Assembly: GCF_002938435.1 (NCBI RefSeq)
Contig: NZ_POQT01000003.1
Span: forward strand, 62,001-126,000
DNA from: Blastococcus saxobsidens
Lineage (GTDB): Bacteria; Actinomycetota; Actinomycetes; Mycobacteriales; Geodermatophilaceae
Direction of reading: 5' to 3'
Length of the DNA stretch: 64,000 bases
Shown here: positions 43,596 to 53,974 of the stretch, piece after piece
How positions within the stretch are numbered: position 1 is the first letter of the stretch
Layout: every line of letters begins with the position of its first letter
Notes under the pieces: model-generated
Database searches by the model: none
Seen by the model: only the letters and a program-made list of their open reading frames with translations
What the model was told of the DNA's origin: nothing
Program-made: the position numbers and the translations under genes

Positions 43596-44705
43596 TCATG
43601 GCTGCTGTTGCGCTCCTGGCGCAGTGACGACCGCGGCGACGGTCTCTGCGGCGACGTCATCCCATGTTCGGGCGCTGCGGCGAGGGGCAGTGGCCGGTGG
43701 GTTCTCCAGTCGGCGCAGCACGGCCTGCGCCCACCCGGTGACATCTTCGGCGGGCAGGTGTTCGGCGGCATCTCCACTGACCTCCACCAATGCCGGGTCC
43801 ATTGAGGTCACCAGTGGTGCCCCCAGGTCCAGTGCCTCGACGGCGGGCAGGCCGAAGCCCTCCACCAGGCTGGGTGCGAGAACCACCGCGCAATTCTCAT
43901 AGCACCAGCGGAGCATTCCGTCGTCGATACCGGTCAGCTGAACGATGGATCCGGATGCGGCCAGGGCGGCATGATCGGGTCCGTAGGCTTCCGCACCCCA
44001 AGCCGGTGGACCGACGAGCGCGAGAGCGGCGTCCGGACGTCGCCGCACGACCTCCGCCCATGCGGAGACGACGACGGAGACGTTCTTGCGCTTCGAGGCA
44101 TCGCCCACCACCAGGGCGAACGGTCGCCGGGCCAGGGCGTCGACGGGTGTCGGCGGGCTGTCCAACAGATGCGGACTGGTCGCGGAGAGCACCGTGGTCG
44201 CACGGTCGGTCAGTCCGCTGTCCCAGTGCAGCAGACGGTCGCGAGTTGCCGCACTGACGCACACCAGCACGTCCGCCTGTCTCAATGATGCGGCGTAGGG
44301 CCGGCGGAGCAGCGTGCGCTTGGCGAGTGGGTAATCATCCGGACGGTCGAAGAGTAAGAGATCGTGGACGGTGAGCACCGTCCGCGCCGATACCGTGCGG
44401 GGCAGCAAATGCTTGGGGCCTTGGACGACGTCGAAGGCGGATCCCAGCCTCGGTCCGAGTGCGAAGCGCTCCCACATGGGCAGGAGGGCGCCGGAAATCG
44501 TCGGGTGTCGGATGACGCGGTCCGCGCTGCCGATCAGCTCGGCCAGCGGATCGGCGGCGGCGGGCGAAGAAAGGACGTGTAGCTCGACGTCGTCCCGGCG
44601 AGCCAGGGCGTGGGTCAGCTCCACGGTGTAGCGAACGATGCCGCCGCCACGTAACGTCGGCGGGACGTGGCCTGCCATCATCAGCCACCGCGGCACACTG
44701 GTCAC
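43596..44705 (-). CDS. Glycosyltransferase family 4
   Basis: 369 residues. LMMAGHVPPTLRGGGIVRYTVEL start, TVLTVHDLLLFDRPDDYP, VCVSAATRD, and ALVVGDASKRKNVSVVVSAW with PSLVEGFGLPAVEALDLGAP carrying the Glu-x7-Glu pattern. It resembles mannosyltransferases of the WbdA/MtfB type by these motifs, but specificity is not readable. GTG 44705 is the first start; GTG 44696 is possible. Confidence 0.87.
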   Translation of the reverse strand: MTSVPRWLMMAGHVPPTLRGGGIVRYTVELTHALARRDDVELHVLSSPAAADPLAELIGSADRVIRHPTISGALLPMWERFALGPRLGSAFDVVQGPKHLLPRTVSARTVLTVHDLLLFDRPDDYPLAKRTLLRRPYAASLRQADVLVCVSAATRDRLLHWDSGLTDRATTVLSATSPHLLDSPPTPVDALARRPFALVVGDASKRKNVSVVVSAWAEVVRRRPDAALALVGPPAWGAEAYGPDHAALAASGSIVQLTGIDDGMLRWCYENCAVVLAPSLVEGFGLPAVEALDLGAPLVTSMDPALVEVSGDAAEHLPAEDVTGWAQAVLRRLENPPATAPRRSARTWDDVAAETVAAVVTAPGAQQQP

Positions 44706-45070
44706 GCGGCCCCCTCGGGGGGCGGGTTTGTCCTGCGGTTTCGCCGGCCGGTTCCAACTCGTCGGGTCATGCGGCCACCCTCACACACCCGGGGGATCTA
44801 AGACACGCATGGCGGACGAGCTTCTTCGGAGCGTCGGCGACTTCCCGTGCCGGCAGCAGTGCGTCAATCAGTGCGCGTGTCACAGCGCACTGATATGCCC
44901 CAGCTGCAGAGAGTGAATGCCCCGTTCTCGGGCGACGACTCCTCGAAGTGGGGGGATTAGGTCCCTTCCATGACACCCCAGGCGCCGCTACCTTTCTCCT
45001 GCCGGTTGAACGATGAAGTTCCCTGGCCACAAGGTCATTGTCGCTTCTGGCGCCCACGGGGGCTCTACAC
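44706..45070. other. Divergent intergenic region before the glycosylphosphotransferase gene
   Basis: 365 bases. A -10-like TACCTT lies around 44991, about 75 bases before the ATG, without a good -35 at 17 bases. No gene or strong repeat. Confidence 0.45.
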
Positions 45071-46576
45071 ATGTCTATGCTCGGAACTAGTGATGAGACG
45101 CGCCATGTCGTCACGGAGACAGTCGGCCGACGGTGGTGGTGGCTCGCTCCCCGGCTGCGTGGAGAGGGAACAGCCGCCCGTCGGGCCTGGCGCAAGGCCT
45201 ACCTCCGCCAGCTGATCATCCTGGACGGCCTCGGCGCGCTGGTGGCCGGTTGGGTGGGGTCGCTCGCGCCGGGAGATCGCTACGCCATCGGCCTGGGTGG
45301 ATTTCCCTGGCTCGTGGTCCTCCTGCCCATCGTGTGGTTGGGCGCCATGCTCGTCGCCCGCACCTACGAGGAGCGCTACCTCTGGGTCGGTCCCGACGAG
45401 TTCCGGAGAGTGTTCTCCGCTGCCGCGCTGCTGCTGGCCACGGTGGGCACGGTGTCCTGGGCGTTCAAGCTGGACGTCGCCCGGAGCTTCGTCGTCGTCG
45501 CCCTGCCGCTAGCGACCCTGCTGACTCTCGCCAGTCGCGTCACGCTGCGACTGTGGTTGCACGGGCGGCGGGCGCAGGGCCGGCACGTGCAGACGGCGGT
45601 CTTGGTGGGGCACCGCAGCGGCGTTGCCGCCCTCAGTGCGCAGTTGGAGCGCGAGTCACGCCACGGCTACCGGGTCATCGGCTGCTGCCTGCCGCTGTCC
45701 GCGAATGATCGCGACACCTTCGATGGGCTGCCGGTCCTGGGCAACCTCGACGAGGTCGTAGACGTCGTCCGCCGCTACGAGATCGACGCCGTCGCGGTGT
45801 TGCCCTCACCGGAGCTCGACGGTCCGCGGCTGCGAAAGCTCGGGTGGGATCTGGAGGTCACCGAGGCGGAGTTGATGCTCGCTCCTGCCGTGACCGAGGT
45901 GGCCGGCCCGCGGGTGCATGTCCGGCCCGTTGCGGGTCTGCCTCTCATGCACGTCGAGCGGCCGGAGTTCACCGGTCTCCGCCGCATCGTCAAGGACGTC
46001 GTCGACCGTACGGCCGCAGGGATCGGCGTCGCGCTGCTGCTTCCGCTCCTGTTTACGCTGGCCGTGCTGGTGAAGACCAGCAGCCGGGGCCCGGTGTTCT
46101 TCAAGCACGAGAGGATCGGGCGTGACGGGCAGCCGTTCCACGTTCTGAAGTTCCGCAGCATGGTGGTCGACGCGGACAAGGTGGAAAGGGATCTCCTCGA
46201 CTGCAACGAGGGCAACGCAGTGCAGTTCAAGATGCGCCGAGACCCGCGCGTCACCCGCATCGGCGCGGTCATGCGTCGCTATTCGCTTGACGAGTTGCCG
46301 CAATTGTTCAACGTGCTCGGCGGCAGTATGAGCCTCGTAGGACCGCGCCCGCATGTCACCCGTGAGGTCGAGCAGTACGGCTACGACATGCGCCGTCGGC
46401 TGCTGGTGAAGCCAGGGATCACTGGCCTTTGGCAGGTGAGTGGCCGGTCTGACCTGTCCTGGGACGACTCTGTGCGCATAGACGTCCGATACGTCGAGAA
46501 CTGGTCGTTGATGTTCGACTTCATGATCCTGTGGAGGACGGTCGGTGCAGTCGTCCGTGGGTCGGGCGCCTACTGA
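45071..46576 (+). CDS. Polyprenyl glycosylphosphotransferase (priming enzyme of locus A)
   Basis: Starts repeat-unit synthesis by moving a sugar-1-phosphate to undecaprenyl phosphate. 501 residues: four N-terminal helices, a CoA-binding-like middle domain (about 150-285), a fifth helix, and the catalytic bacterial sugar transferase domain with [33 protein letters not shown] and [19 protein letters not shown]. All usual catalytic Asp/Glu residues are seen. ATG 45071 has GGGGGC seven bases upstream. Strong paralog of 59964-61448, sharing even [18 protein letters not shown] and RYVENWSL; the two probably arose by duplication and serve separate polymers. Confidence 0.92.
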   Translation: MSMLGTSDETRHVVTETVGRRWWWLAPRLRGEGTAARRAWRKAYLRQLIILDGLGALVAGWVGSLAPGDRYAIGLGGFPWLVVLLPIVWLGAMLVARTYEERYLWVGPDEFRRVFSAAALLLATVGTVSWAFKLDVARSFVVVALPLATLLTLASRVTLRLWLHGRRAQGRHVQTAVLVGHRSGVAALSAQLERESRHGYRVIGCCLPLSANDRDTFDGLPVLGNLDEVVDVVRRYEIDAVAVLPSPELDGPRLRKLGWDLEVTEAELMLAPAVTEVAGPRVHVRPVAGLPLMHVERPEFTGLRRIVKDVVDRTAAGIGVALLLPLLFTLAVLVKTSSRGPVFFKHERIGRDGQPFHVLKFRSMVVDADKVERDLLDCNEGNAVQFKMRRDPRVTRIGAVMRRYSLDELPQLFNVLGGSMSLVGPRPHVTREVEQYGYDMRRRLLVKPGITGLWQVSGRSDLSWDDSVRIDVRYVENWSLMFDFMILWRTVGAVVRGSGAY

Positions 46577-47091
46577 CGGGCACGCTGTCTCGCGTTCACC
46601 GGCTGGGCGCGCTAGCACTGTCACCGCGACCGCTACCGGGGACCTGCTCGCTATGCCGGGCGGCCGCTACTGGAAGGTCGCGCGCGCGTTGCCTGACGGC
46701 GGCTCTGCGGTGTACCGGGTCAGGCCCTGGCGGAACGTCCGGCGAGGCGCGGTGGTCGTGGAGGAGGAACCGTGCGGGTAGCCCAGCAGGCACCGCGCGC
46801 TCGGCAGCTCGTACCGTCGACGTCGAGCTTCCGACGAACCCGCCTTGGTGCGCGCAGACTCGACCATTAGGACGGCGGGCTCTCTGTGTCCGTCTGTGCG
46901 GCCCTCTCGTCGGATGCTGGGCGCTGTGCCCGATCAGGCGTCCGAGCGCGACAGCGATGAGCACCCACGCCGCGGTGATCACCGAGGCGCGGGACTGGCT
47001 GGTGGCGTCGGCCGCACTGAGGGTGTGCACCACCGCTGCCGGGCGCCAGCGTGACCGCTGAGCCTGTCCGCCGAGGAGCGGCGCCGCACGG
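46577..47091. other. Gap between the two exopolysaccharide loci
   Basis: 515 bases without a supported gene. A minus-strand open frame at 46596-47033 has one short hydrophobic segment and otherwise shadow-like composition. I see no mobile-element ends. Confidence 0.5.
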
Positions 47092-47874
47092 TCAGGCCAG
47101 GGTGTCGCGCACGATCGGCTCGATGAGGTCGGCCAGGTAGCGGTGCCCGGCCGGGGTGGGGTGGACGCCGTCAGCGGCGATCAGCCCGCCCTCCTCGCCG
47201 AACCAGCCTTCGGCCAGGGGGTCGACGAAGCGCACGCCGGCCTCGGCAGCGGCTCCCGCGATCGCGTCACGGTTGGCCGTCACCTCGGCCGGCACCTCAG
47301 CGCCCGGCCAGGCCGGGCCGATGACCACGATGCCGGCGTCGGGCGCCGCGGCGCGCGCCTGCGCGAGCACGTCGCGCGCCGCCGTCCCCACCTCGCCGGC
47401 GACGTCGGGCCCGTCGGCCCGGCCGGCGAAGACGACGACCACGTCGGCCCCGGCCATCGGGGCCGCCGCGGCCAGGCTGCCGATCGTGCGCCCGAAGACG
47501 TTCGTGGTCACGAAGCCGGCACCGTCCGCGGCGGACACCTCGACGGTCACGTCGTCACTGCGGCGGTCCAGCAGCGCCGGCCACGCGCCAGGGTCCTCGC
47601 GTCCCTGCGCCGTGCCGGCGGTGTAGCCGTCGCCGATCACGACCACCCTGGCGTCCTCGGCCGGGCCGGCCATCGCGGTGGACCGCCCGGATGCGGCATC
47701 CATGGTCACCGAGGCCCGGTCGCGCTGGACGGCGAGGGCCGTGGCCACGGCGAGCGCCACCGCCCCGAGCACGATCAGGACCCAGGCCCACCACGGCGCC
47801 TCGCTCCACCAGTGGCTGCGCGCAACCCGGTGGTGGCGGCGTCGCCGCTCCCGTCGCCTCGAGAGGACGGACAT
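47092..47874 (-). CDS. Membrane-anchored SGNH-hydrolase-like protein
   Basis: 260 residues: basic start, one helix (about 28-50), then an outer SGNH-type domain. Block I is GDGYTAG (Ser replaced by Gly), the GxND block reads GRAD, but the C-terminal DGVHPTPAGHRYLAD keeps the Asp and His. It is the paralog of 4541-5296, which has also lost the His. ATG 47874 comes three bases after the TAG of the acyltransferase gene, so the pair is co-expressed. In acyltransferase 3 proteins an SGNH domain is often fused and completes O-acetyl transfer outside the cell; here it may be the separate partner (inference), although the missing Ser argues against classical chemistry. Confidence 0.78.
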   Translation of the reverse strand: MSVLSRRRERRRRHHRVARSHWWSEAPWWAWVLIVLGAVALAVATALAVQRDRASVTMDAASGRSTAMAGPAEDARVVVIGDGYTAGTAQGREDPGAWPALLDRRSDDVTVEVSAADGAGFVTTNVFGRTIGSLAAAAPMAGADVVVVFAGRADGPDVAGEVGTAARDVLAQARAAAPDAGIVVIGPAWPGAEVPAEVTANRDAIAGAAAEAGVRFVDPLAEGWFGEEGGLIAADGVHPTPAGHRYLADLIEPIVRDTLA

Positions 47875-47877
47875 CTC

Positions 47878-49074
47878 CTACCGCCTTCCGGCGTGTCCCG
47901 TACCGCCCAGGCTGATGGGCATCGTGCCGCCGCGCAAGCGCCTCTCCAGCGGTCGCTCGACGAACGTGTAGAGGACGAAGGCGCTGGCGAGCGCGCCGAC
48001 CAGGCTCAGGGCCGAGGCGGCGATCGCCTGCCCCGCGCTGGTGGGTGCCAGCACGTAGTCGATCGCCCGGATCACCAGCTGGTGCGTGAGGTAGAAGGCG
48101 AAGGACCATTCCCCGAGCTTGACGAGCACCGGGTGGCGGAACACCGAGCGGGAGCCCTCGAGGTCGGCCTGGGCGGCGGCCGCGATCGTCAGGGCGAACG
48201 GCACGAACAGCAGCACGACCCAGATGAGGTACGCGGGGGAGAAGACGGCCACGGTGTAGGCCAGGGCGACCAGGCCCAGGCTGCCCCGCAGGCCCACGTG
48301 GCGCAGGCGGCCGCCGTTCCTGATCCACAGCGCGATCAGGATCCCGAGGATGAACTCCCACAGGCGCTGGACCGGGAAGATGAAGATCGCCCAGTCGGCG
48401 ACGGCGGCGCCGTGGGTGAGCGGGCGCAGCACGAGCGGTGGGACCACCACGAGCACGGCGAGCACCCCGGCGGCCCACCACCGCGCGCGCGGCGACAGCC
48501 GCACCGCCTGCACGATGAGCAGCGGGAACAGCGCGTAGAAGAACATCTCGCAGGAGATCGACCACGTGACGCCGTTGCCGGCCCAGTAGTAGTCGGCGTC
48601 GGGGATCCAGGCGTGCAGACCGAGGAACTGCGGGGCCATGTGCAGCAGCAGCGACCCGGTCTCCTCCGGGCGGGCCACCGCGGTCATGGGGATGAACAGC
48701 ACCACGGCGACCCAGTAGGACGGGGCGATGCGGGCGAACCGCCGGCGGTAGAACGGGCCGGCCCGGTCGCCGGGACGGTGCGTCCAGGTGAGCACGAAGC
48801 CGCTGAGGATGAAGAAGAACGAGACGCCGGCCGCCCCCGGCTCCAGTGCCGGGTAGATCGACCCGCTCAGCGGTGTCTCGTCGAAGAACGCCAGCGTGTG
48901 GGAGCCGAACACCAGCAGAGCGGCGAGGAAGCGGAGCCCGGTCAGGGAGTCGAGCCGGGTGACCGGGGTCGAGGAGCGTGCCCCGGTCGAGCCCGCCGGC
49001 TGCCCGACCTCCTGGCCGGGGCGCGCCCTGGTCGGGTCGGGGCCGGCGGACCGGCTGGCGGGGGTCGTCGACAC
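47878..49074 (-). CDS. Membrane acyltransferase 3 family protein
   Basis: 398 residues, about ten helices. RLDSLTGLRFLAALLVFGSHT with its conserved His, GAAGVSFFFILSGFVLTW, YRRRFARIAPSYW and SISCEMFFYALFP are family marks. The first 40 residues are hydrophilic and variable. GTG 49074 starts the frame. The stop is TAG, three bases before the SGNH-like gene. Likely O-acylates the locus B polymer. Paralog of 21349-22500. Confidence 0.9.
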   Translation of the reverse strand: MSTTPASRSAGPDPTRARPGQEVGQPAGSTGARSSTPVTRLDSLTGLRFLAALLVFGSHTLAFFDETPLSGSIYPALEPGAAGVSFFFILSGFVLTWTHRPGDRAGPFYRRRFARIAPSYWVAVVLFIPMTAVARPEETGSLLLHMAPQFLGLHAWIPDADYYWAGNGVTWSISCEMFFYALFPLLIVQAVRLSPRARWWAAGVLAVLVVVPPLVLRPLTHGAAVADWAIFIFPVQRLWEFILGILIALWIRNGGRLRHVGLRGSLGLVALAYTVAVFSPAYLIWVVLLFVPFALTIAAAAQADLEGSRSVFRHPVLVKLGEWSFAFYLTHQLVIRAIDYVLAPTSAGQAIAASALSLVGALASAFVLYTFVERPLERRLRGGTMPISLGGTGHAGRR

Positions 49075-49361
49075 CGCTAGCGCCTCCGCGGCGCGCAGAG
49101 CGCCCGGAGGACGTGCAGGCGTCCGGTCGAGGTCATCCCCGGTGAGAGTAGTCGGTGATGCTGTCGGCGAGGGGGCCCGTCACATGCCTGACACGTGAAG
49201 AGCAGGTGCGGTGGAACGGCGGCGCTGCAGGAGGCGGCTCGCCGTGGGTAACCTCGGTCGTCCGGTCGATCCAGCAACCTCACCGGCGGGTTCGACGGCG
49301 CAGGTCGGACGCCGTCCGGCTCCGCTCCTCCACGTCGAGGACCTGTCGCGAAGGGCTCGCT

Positions 49362-50279
49362 GTGACACCACGACGCCGGCAGGTCCCCCTCACCCTCGCG
49401 GTGGCGACCGCTCTGCTCGTCGCCGGGTGCGGATCGGAGGACCCTCCCGCGCCGCCGGTCGACACGGTCTCGACGCCCATCGAGACCTCCGAGGTGCCGG
49501 CGTCCGAGCTGTCGGACAGCGGGGCCACGTCGTCGCCGGGAGCGGCCACGCGGACCGCCGGCGATCCCGAGCACGAGTGGAGCTACGCCGACGGCACCCT
49601 CGACGAGTGGAGCGAGGTGCAGGTCGCCCGGCCCGAGCAGGTCGAGGTGGTCCAGGACCCGGTGCGGCCGGGCTACGAGTACGCGGCGGCGTTCACGGCC
49701 GGCCCGGGGGACCACACCTTCGGGGTGACCACCACCATCCGAGGCGAGGTGCGCTCCACGGTTGCCGAGGCCGGCTCCCCGACCGAGGGCGACGTCCAGT
49801 GGTACTCCTGGTCCAGCTACTTCCCCGAGGACTTCGAGTGGGACGGCGAGGACGAGTTCCTCATCTACACGCAGTGGCACCAGGAGTCCAACAGCGGCTC
49901 CCCGAACATCGACCTGTGGGTCACCGACGGGGACGACCCGCAACTCCGGCTGTCGGTACGGGGTGGGCTGCTGGGCGGGGAGGTCTCGCAGTACACCGCC
50001 GTCTACGACCTGGGCCCGCTGGTCCTGGGCGAGTGGCTGGACCACACCGTCCGCATCGACTGGTCCGCCGACCCGGACGAGGGCGAGACCCGGGTGTGGA
50101 TCGACGGGGAGCGGAAGGTGCACGCCGTCGCGGCCAACCTGTACGAGGGCCAGAGCGTCTACTTCAAGCAGGGCATCTACGCGGCGAGCAACACCGACCG
50201 CGAGCACACCGTCTACTTCACCGACGCCCGCCGCGGCCCCTCCCGGGAGAGCGTGGCGATAGAGCCACCCGGCGACTGA
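49362..50279 (+). CDS. Lipoprotein with heparin-lyase-like polysaccharide lyase fold
   Basis: 305 residues. Lipobox LLVAGC (Cys about 22) after a short basic start marks a lipoprotein. A Ser/Thr/Pro linker leads to a jelly-roll domain (about 70-300) like the Polysaccharide lyase family of heparin-lyase-like proteins: GDVQWYSWSSYFPEDFEW, LIYTQWHQ, LRLSVRGG, WLDHTVRIDWSADPDEG and VYFKQGIYAA are typical. It probably cuts or binds the locus B polymer at the cell surface. GTG 49362 is preceded by AAGGG. Longer frames upstream lack sense. Confidence 0.8.
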   Translation: MTPRRRQVPLTLAVATALLVAGCGSEDPPAPPVDTVSTPIETSEVPASELSDSGATSSPGAATRTAGDPEHEWSYADGTLDEWSEVQVARPEQVEVVQDPVRPGYEYAAAFTAGPGDHTFGVTTTIRGEVRSTVAEAGSPTEGDVQWYSWSSYFPEDFEWDGEDEFLIYTQWHQESNSGSPNIDLWVTDGDDPQLRLSVRGGLLGGEVSQYTAVYDLGPLVLGEWLDHTVRIDWSADPDEGETRVWIDGERKVHAVAANLYEGQSVYFKQGIYAASNTDREHTVYFTDARRGPSRESVAIEPPGD

Positions 50280-50397
50280 CCGCGCAGCATTCCGGGCACG
50301 GTGGTGCCCGGAGCCAGGGCTACCCGCGACCGAGGTGCACCGTGAACGCCCGAAGGCTTGTAGGCTGCTGAGCTCCGAACCGGGGGCGAGCGATCCG

Positions 50398-51258
50398 TTG
50401 AACATATATGCGCGTGGCCGTCGCGCGTACTACGGGGCGATGGCGCTGTTGCCGCTCGCCCTGCGGCGCCGGCTGATGTACGCCGTCAAGCACCGCCGCT
50501 TCCCGCGGGTGCGCGATCCGCGTACCTACACGGAGAAGATCAACTGGCGGATCCTGCACGACCGGCGCGACCTCCTCGTGCGCACGTGCGACAAGCTGGC
50601 CATGAAGGAGTACGCGGCAGAGCGGGCCGGGGACCTGGTGCGCATCCCGGAGACCTACTGGCACGGCGTCGACCTGCGGGAGCTGGCGGACGTCGAACTG
50701 CCCGGCGCCTGGGTGCTCAAGCCGACGCAGGGCACGATGCGGGTGGTCGTCGGCTCGGGTACGGCCGACGTCCCGGACCTCCTCCGGAGGACCGCCGGGT
50801 GGCTCGACGAGTTCAATGCCGAAGTCCTCGGTGAATGGGCCTACAGCCAGGCGGAGCGTCAATTCCTGGTGGAGGAGTTCATCGGAGCGCCCGGATCGTC
50901 CCCGGACGACTACAAGATCTTCGTGTTCGACGGGGAGCCCCGGCTGGTCGAGGTGCACCAGGGGCGGTTCACCGAACACCTGGAGCGCATGTACACCTGC
51001 GACTGGGAGCCGCTCACCGTCACCAACCAGTCGTCGCTGGGCCCCGTGGTCGACCGGCCCGAGACCCTGGAGCGGATGCTCGCCGCTGCCGCCGCCCTGG
51101 GAGCGGGCTTCGACTTCCTCCGCGTGGATCTCTACACCGTCGACGGTGTGGTCTGGTTCGGCGAGACCAGCCCCTACCCCTCCAGCGGTCTCGCGCCGTT
51201 CACGCCACGCAGCTTCGACCGTCAGCTCGGCGACTGGTGGACGCTGCCCGAACTCTGA
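50398..51258 (+). CDS. TupA-like ATP-grasp protein
   Basis: 286 residues from TTG 50398. PRTYTEKINWRILHDRRDLL, CDKLAMKEYAAER, AWVLKPTQGTMRVVVG, DDYKIFVFDGEPRLVEV and DFLRVDLYTVDGVVWFGE form the ATP-grasp core of TupA-like proteins, named after teichuronopeptide synthesis; such enzymes are thought to ligate amino acids to polysaccharides. The start is uncertain: ATG 50440 would drop residues that match the N-terminus of the paralog at 62886-63806. It sits between the lyase gene and the convergent flippase gene. Confidence 0.83.
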   Translation: MNIYARGRRAYYGAMALLPLALRRRLMYAVKHRRFPRVRDPRTYTEKINWRILHDRRDLLVRTCDKLAMKEYAAERAGDLVRIPETYWHGVDLRELADVELPGAWVLKPTQGTMRVVVGSGTADVPDLLRRTAGWLDEFNAEVLGEWAYSQAERQFLVEEFIGAPGSSPDDYKIFVFDGEPRLVEVHQGRFTEHLERMYTCDWEPLTVTNQSSLGPVVDRPETLERMLAAAAALGAGFDFLRVDLYTVDGVVWFGETSPYPSSGLAPFTPRSFDRQLGDWWTLPEL

Positions 51259-51288
51259 TCCCGGCCCGCGGTCCGTCCAGCGTTGCCG

Positions 51289-52647
51289 TCAGGGGGCGGC
51301 GGGCAGCGCTCCGGCGACGGGGTCGTGCCCCGATGTGGCAGGAACCGGCTCGGGGTCCTGCTCCGCGTCGGTGCGTGATCCGCCGCGGATCACCCGGACG
51401 GCGGCGATCCAGCTGACCAGGGACATCGCCGCGGCCGCGACGAGGATCCCGGCCATCAGCCCCGTGCGCCCCCACAGTGCGGTGAACAGCAGCGGGACGA
51501 CGAGGGCGATCGGGGTCACGATGACCCGCACCCACAGCGCCGCACGGGTGTTGCTGGAGCCGCGCAGTGCGAGCAACGCGCCGTGGGTGATGCCGAACAG
51601 GACCATCTGCACGCTCACGGCGGCCACGAGCAGGCCCGACCCCCACGACTGGCCGAACAGGGCCCGCCCGGCGTCCTCGGGGAGCAGTGCGAGCGCACCC
51701 CCGTAGACGACGGCGACCCCGGCGAGCGCGGCCGAGGCGAACAGGCCGATGCGCAGGGCGACGGCCCGGCCCGAGGGGGAGTCGACCGCTCTGGCCACCA
51801 TCGGCAGGCAGATGACGGTCGCGGCCGCCACGGTGATGTTGAGCGGGCCGTTGGCCACCTGGGCGGCCTTGAACGAACCGAGCAGCGCCGTGCTCGCCAC
51901 CAGCGGCAGGAGGAACACCGTCAGCTGGGAGGCGCCGTTGGAGAGGGCGAAGTCGCCGAGCAGCGGGCCCGACACCGGCCAGATCTCCCGGAGCCGCCGG
52001 CGCAGGTGCAGCCGTGCGAACCGGACCCGGAGGAGCAGGAGCCCGAGCAGGTTCGCCAGGAGCGCCCCCAGCACCCACAGGCCGAGGACGGCAGCCGTTC
52101 CCGAGATGACGCCCGTGACGGCGAGGACCGTGGCCCCGACCATCACGACCAGCCAGACGCCGTCCAGCAGCACCACCCGGCCCGGCCGGTCGGCCAGGAA
52201 GCCGACGTAGCGCAGCGCGTCCTGCAGGAGCAGCACCGGGAGCCCCAGGAAGAAGACGGCCCAGGCGACGTCCAGGGGCGTGAGCAGCAGCGCGAGCCCG
52301 ATCGGTATGCCGAGGGCGCCCACCGCCGTCGCGGACAGGGCGGCGATCGAGTGGACCGGCGCGTCCTTGAGCGTGTTGTGCTGCACGATCAGCAGCGGGT
52401 CGAGGACGGCTGCGCGGGTTCCGCCCAGGAGCAGCCAGTAGATGCTGTAGATCAGCGCGAACTCGCCGAAGACCGCCGCGCTCACGCCCGAGGCGATGGA
52501 CACCGACAGCAGCATGTTGCTGGCGCTGGAGATCCCCTGATCGGCGAAGGTCAGCGCCCGGCCGGCGAACTTTCCCCCGCGCAACGCCCGGCCGAGGCGC
52601 CCTCTCCTGGGGGGAGGGGCGTCGAGGGCGCTGGGTGGTCCGTGCAC
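51289..52647 (-). CDS. Polysaccharide flippase (Wzx-like)
   Basis: 452 residues with 12-14 hydrophobic helices: start GRALTFADQGISSASNMLLS, then SVSIASGVSAAVFGEFALIY. Hydrophilic Pro/Arg-rich ends. GTG 52647 is seven bases after the stop of the UDP-glucose dehydrogenase gene, so the two are one operon. It exports the locus B repeat unit; the counterpart in locus A is at 28282. Confidence 0.83.
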   Translation of the reverse strand: MHGPPSALDAPPPRRGRLGRALRGGKFAGRALTFADQGISSASNMLLSVSIASGVSAAVFGEFALIYSIYWLLLGGTRAAVLDPLLIVQHNTLKDAPVHSIAALSATAVGALGIPIGLALLLTPLDVAWAVFFLGLPVLLLQDALRYVGFLADRPGRVVLLDGVWLVVMVGATVLAVTGVISGTAAVLGLWVLGALLANLLGLLLLRVRFARLHLRRRLREIWPVSGPLLGDFALSNGASQLTVFLLPLVASTALLGSFKAAQVANGPLNITVAAATVICLPMVARAVDSPSGRAVALRIGLFASAALAGVAVVYGGALALLPEDAGRALFGQSWGSGLLVAAVSVQMVLFGITHGALLALRGSSNTRAALWVRVIVTPIALVVPLLFTALWGRTGLMAGILVAAAAMSLVSWIAAVRVIRGGSRTDAEQDPEPVPATSGHDPVAGALPAAP

Positions 52648-52654
52648 GGAGCCG

Positions 52655-53974
52655 TCAGCCGGCGCGGCGGCCGAGCGCCCGGTACGCCCACCCGGCGGCG
52701 GTCCAGGCGTCGCGGTCGAGGGCGTTGCGGCCGTCGAGCACCCGCTTCTGGCGGACGACCGTGCCGAAGGCGACCGGGTCGAGCTCGCGGTACTGCTTCC
52801 ACTCGGTGAGGACCAGGACGGCGTCGGCCCGCTCGGCGGCCTCCTCGGCGGTGTCGGCGTAGTCCAGCTGCGGCCACAGCCGGCGGCTGTTCTCCACGGC
52901 CGCCGGGTCGGTCACCCGCACCACCGCGCCCTGCAGCTGCAGCTGCGCGGCGACGTTGAGGGCCGGGGAGTCGCGGATGTCGTCGCTGTCGGGCTTGAAC
53001 GCCGCGCCCAGGACCGCCACCCGCTTGCCGAGCAGCGACCCGTCGCAGACCTCCCGGGCCAGCTCGACCATCCGGATCCGCCGGCGCATGTTGATGTTGT
53101 CGACCTCGCGCAGGAAGGTCAGCGCCTGGTCGGCCCCCAGCTCCCCGGCGCGGGCCATGAACGCGCGGATGTCCTTGGGCAGGCAGCCGCCACCGAAGCC
53201 GAGACCGGCGTTGAGGAACTTGCGGCCGATGCGGTCGTCGTAGCCGATCGCGTCGGCGAGCAGCTTCACGTCCGCACCGGTGGCCTCGCACAGCTCGGCC
53301 ATCGCGTTGATGAAGGAGATCTTCGTGGCGAGGAAGGAGTTCGCCGCCGTCTTCACCATCTCGGCGGTGGCGTAGTCGCTCTCGACCTTGGGCGTGCCGC
53401 GTTCCACGATGGTCGCGTAGACCTCGTCGAGCAGCCGGCGGGCGGTGTCGGCGTCCGGCCCGGCAGGGAGGCCGTAGACCAGCCGGTCGGGGTGCAGCGT
53501 GTCCTGGACGGCGAAGCCCTCGCGGAGGAACTCGGGGTTCCAGGCCAGCAGCGCGCCCGGCACCTTGCCCGCGACCAGCTCCGCCAGCGCGGCCGCCGTC
53601 CCCACCGGCACCGTCGACTTCCCGACGACCAGCTCGCCCGGGGCGAGGACGCCGAGCAGGGACTCCACCGCACCCTGCACGTAGCGCATGTCCGCCGCGT
53701 ACTCGCCGCGCTTCTGCGGGGTGCCGACGCAGACGAAGTGCACGGACGCCCCGGCGGCATCGGCGAACTCGGTGGAGAAGCGCAGCCGCCCGGTCTCCAG
53801 CGTGCGGGCCAGCAGCTCCTCGAAGCCCGGCTCGAAGAACGGCGCCTTCGCCTGCGACAGCAGCTCGATCTTGGCGCGGTCCACGTCGATGCCGACGACG
53901 TCGTGGCCGAGCTCGGCCATCGACGCTGCGTGCACGGCGCCCAGGTAGCCGCAGCCGATGACCGAGATCTTCAT
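52655..53974 (-). CDS. ugd: UDP-glucose 6-dehydrogenase
   Basis: Oxidises UDP-glucose to UDP-glucuronate with two NAD+, so the locus B polymer is probably acidic. 439 residues, normal length. MKISVIGCGYLGAVHAASM is the NAD site; VVGKSTVPVGT, NPEFLREGFAVQD, the catalytic Cys in FGGGCLPKDIRAF, and AFKPDSDDIRDSPAL are all present. A UDP-N-acetyl-hexosamine dehydrogenase is less likely given these motifs. ATG 53974. The flippase gene follows at seven bases. Confidence 0.93.
   Translation of the reverse strand: MKISVIGCGYLGAVHAASMAELGHDVVGIDVDRAKIELLSQAKAPFFEPGFEELLARTLETGRLRFSTEFADAAGASVHFVCVGTPQKRGEYAADMRYVQGAVESLLGVLAPGELVVGKSTVPVGTAAALAELVAGKVPGALLAWNPEFLREGFAVQDTLHPDRLVYGLPAGPDADTARRLLDEVYATIVERGTPKVESDYATAEMVKTAANSFLATKISFINAMAELCEATGADVKLLADAIGYDDRIGRKFLNAGLGFGGGCLPKDIRAFMARAGELGADQALTFLREVDNINMRRRIRMVELAREVCDGSLLGKRVAVLGAAFKPDSDDIRDSPALNVAAQLQLQGAVVRVTDPAAVENSRRLWPQLDYADTAEEAAERADAVLVLTEWKQYRELDPVAFGTVVRQKRVLDGRNALDRDAWTAAGWAYRALGRRAG

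Noticed and set aside
46596-47033. Minus-strand gene in the gap between the two loci
   Set aside because: One short hydrophobic stretch, otherwise Arg/Pro-rich shadow composition and no start signal.
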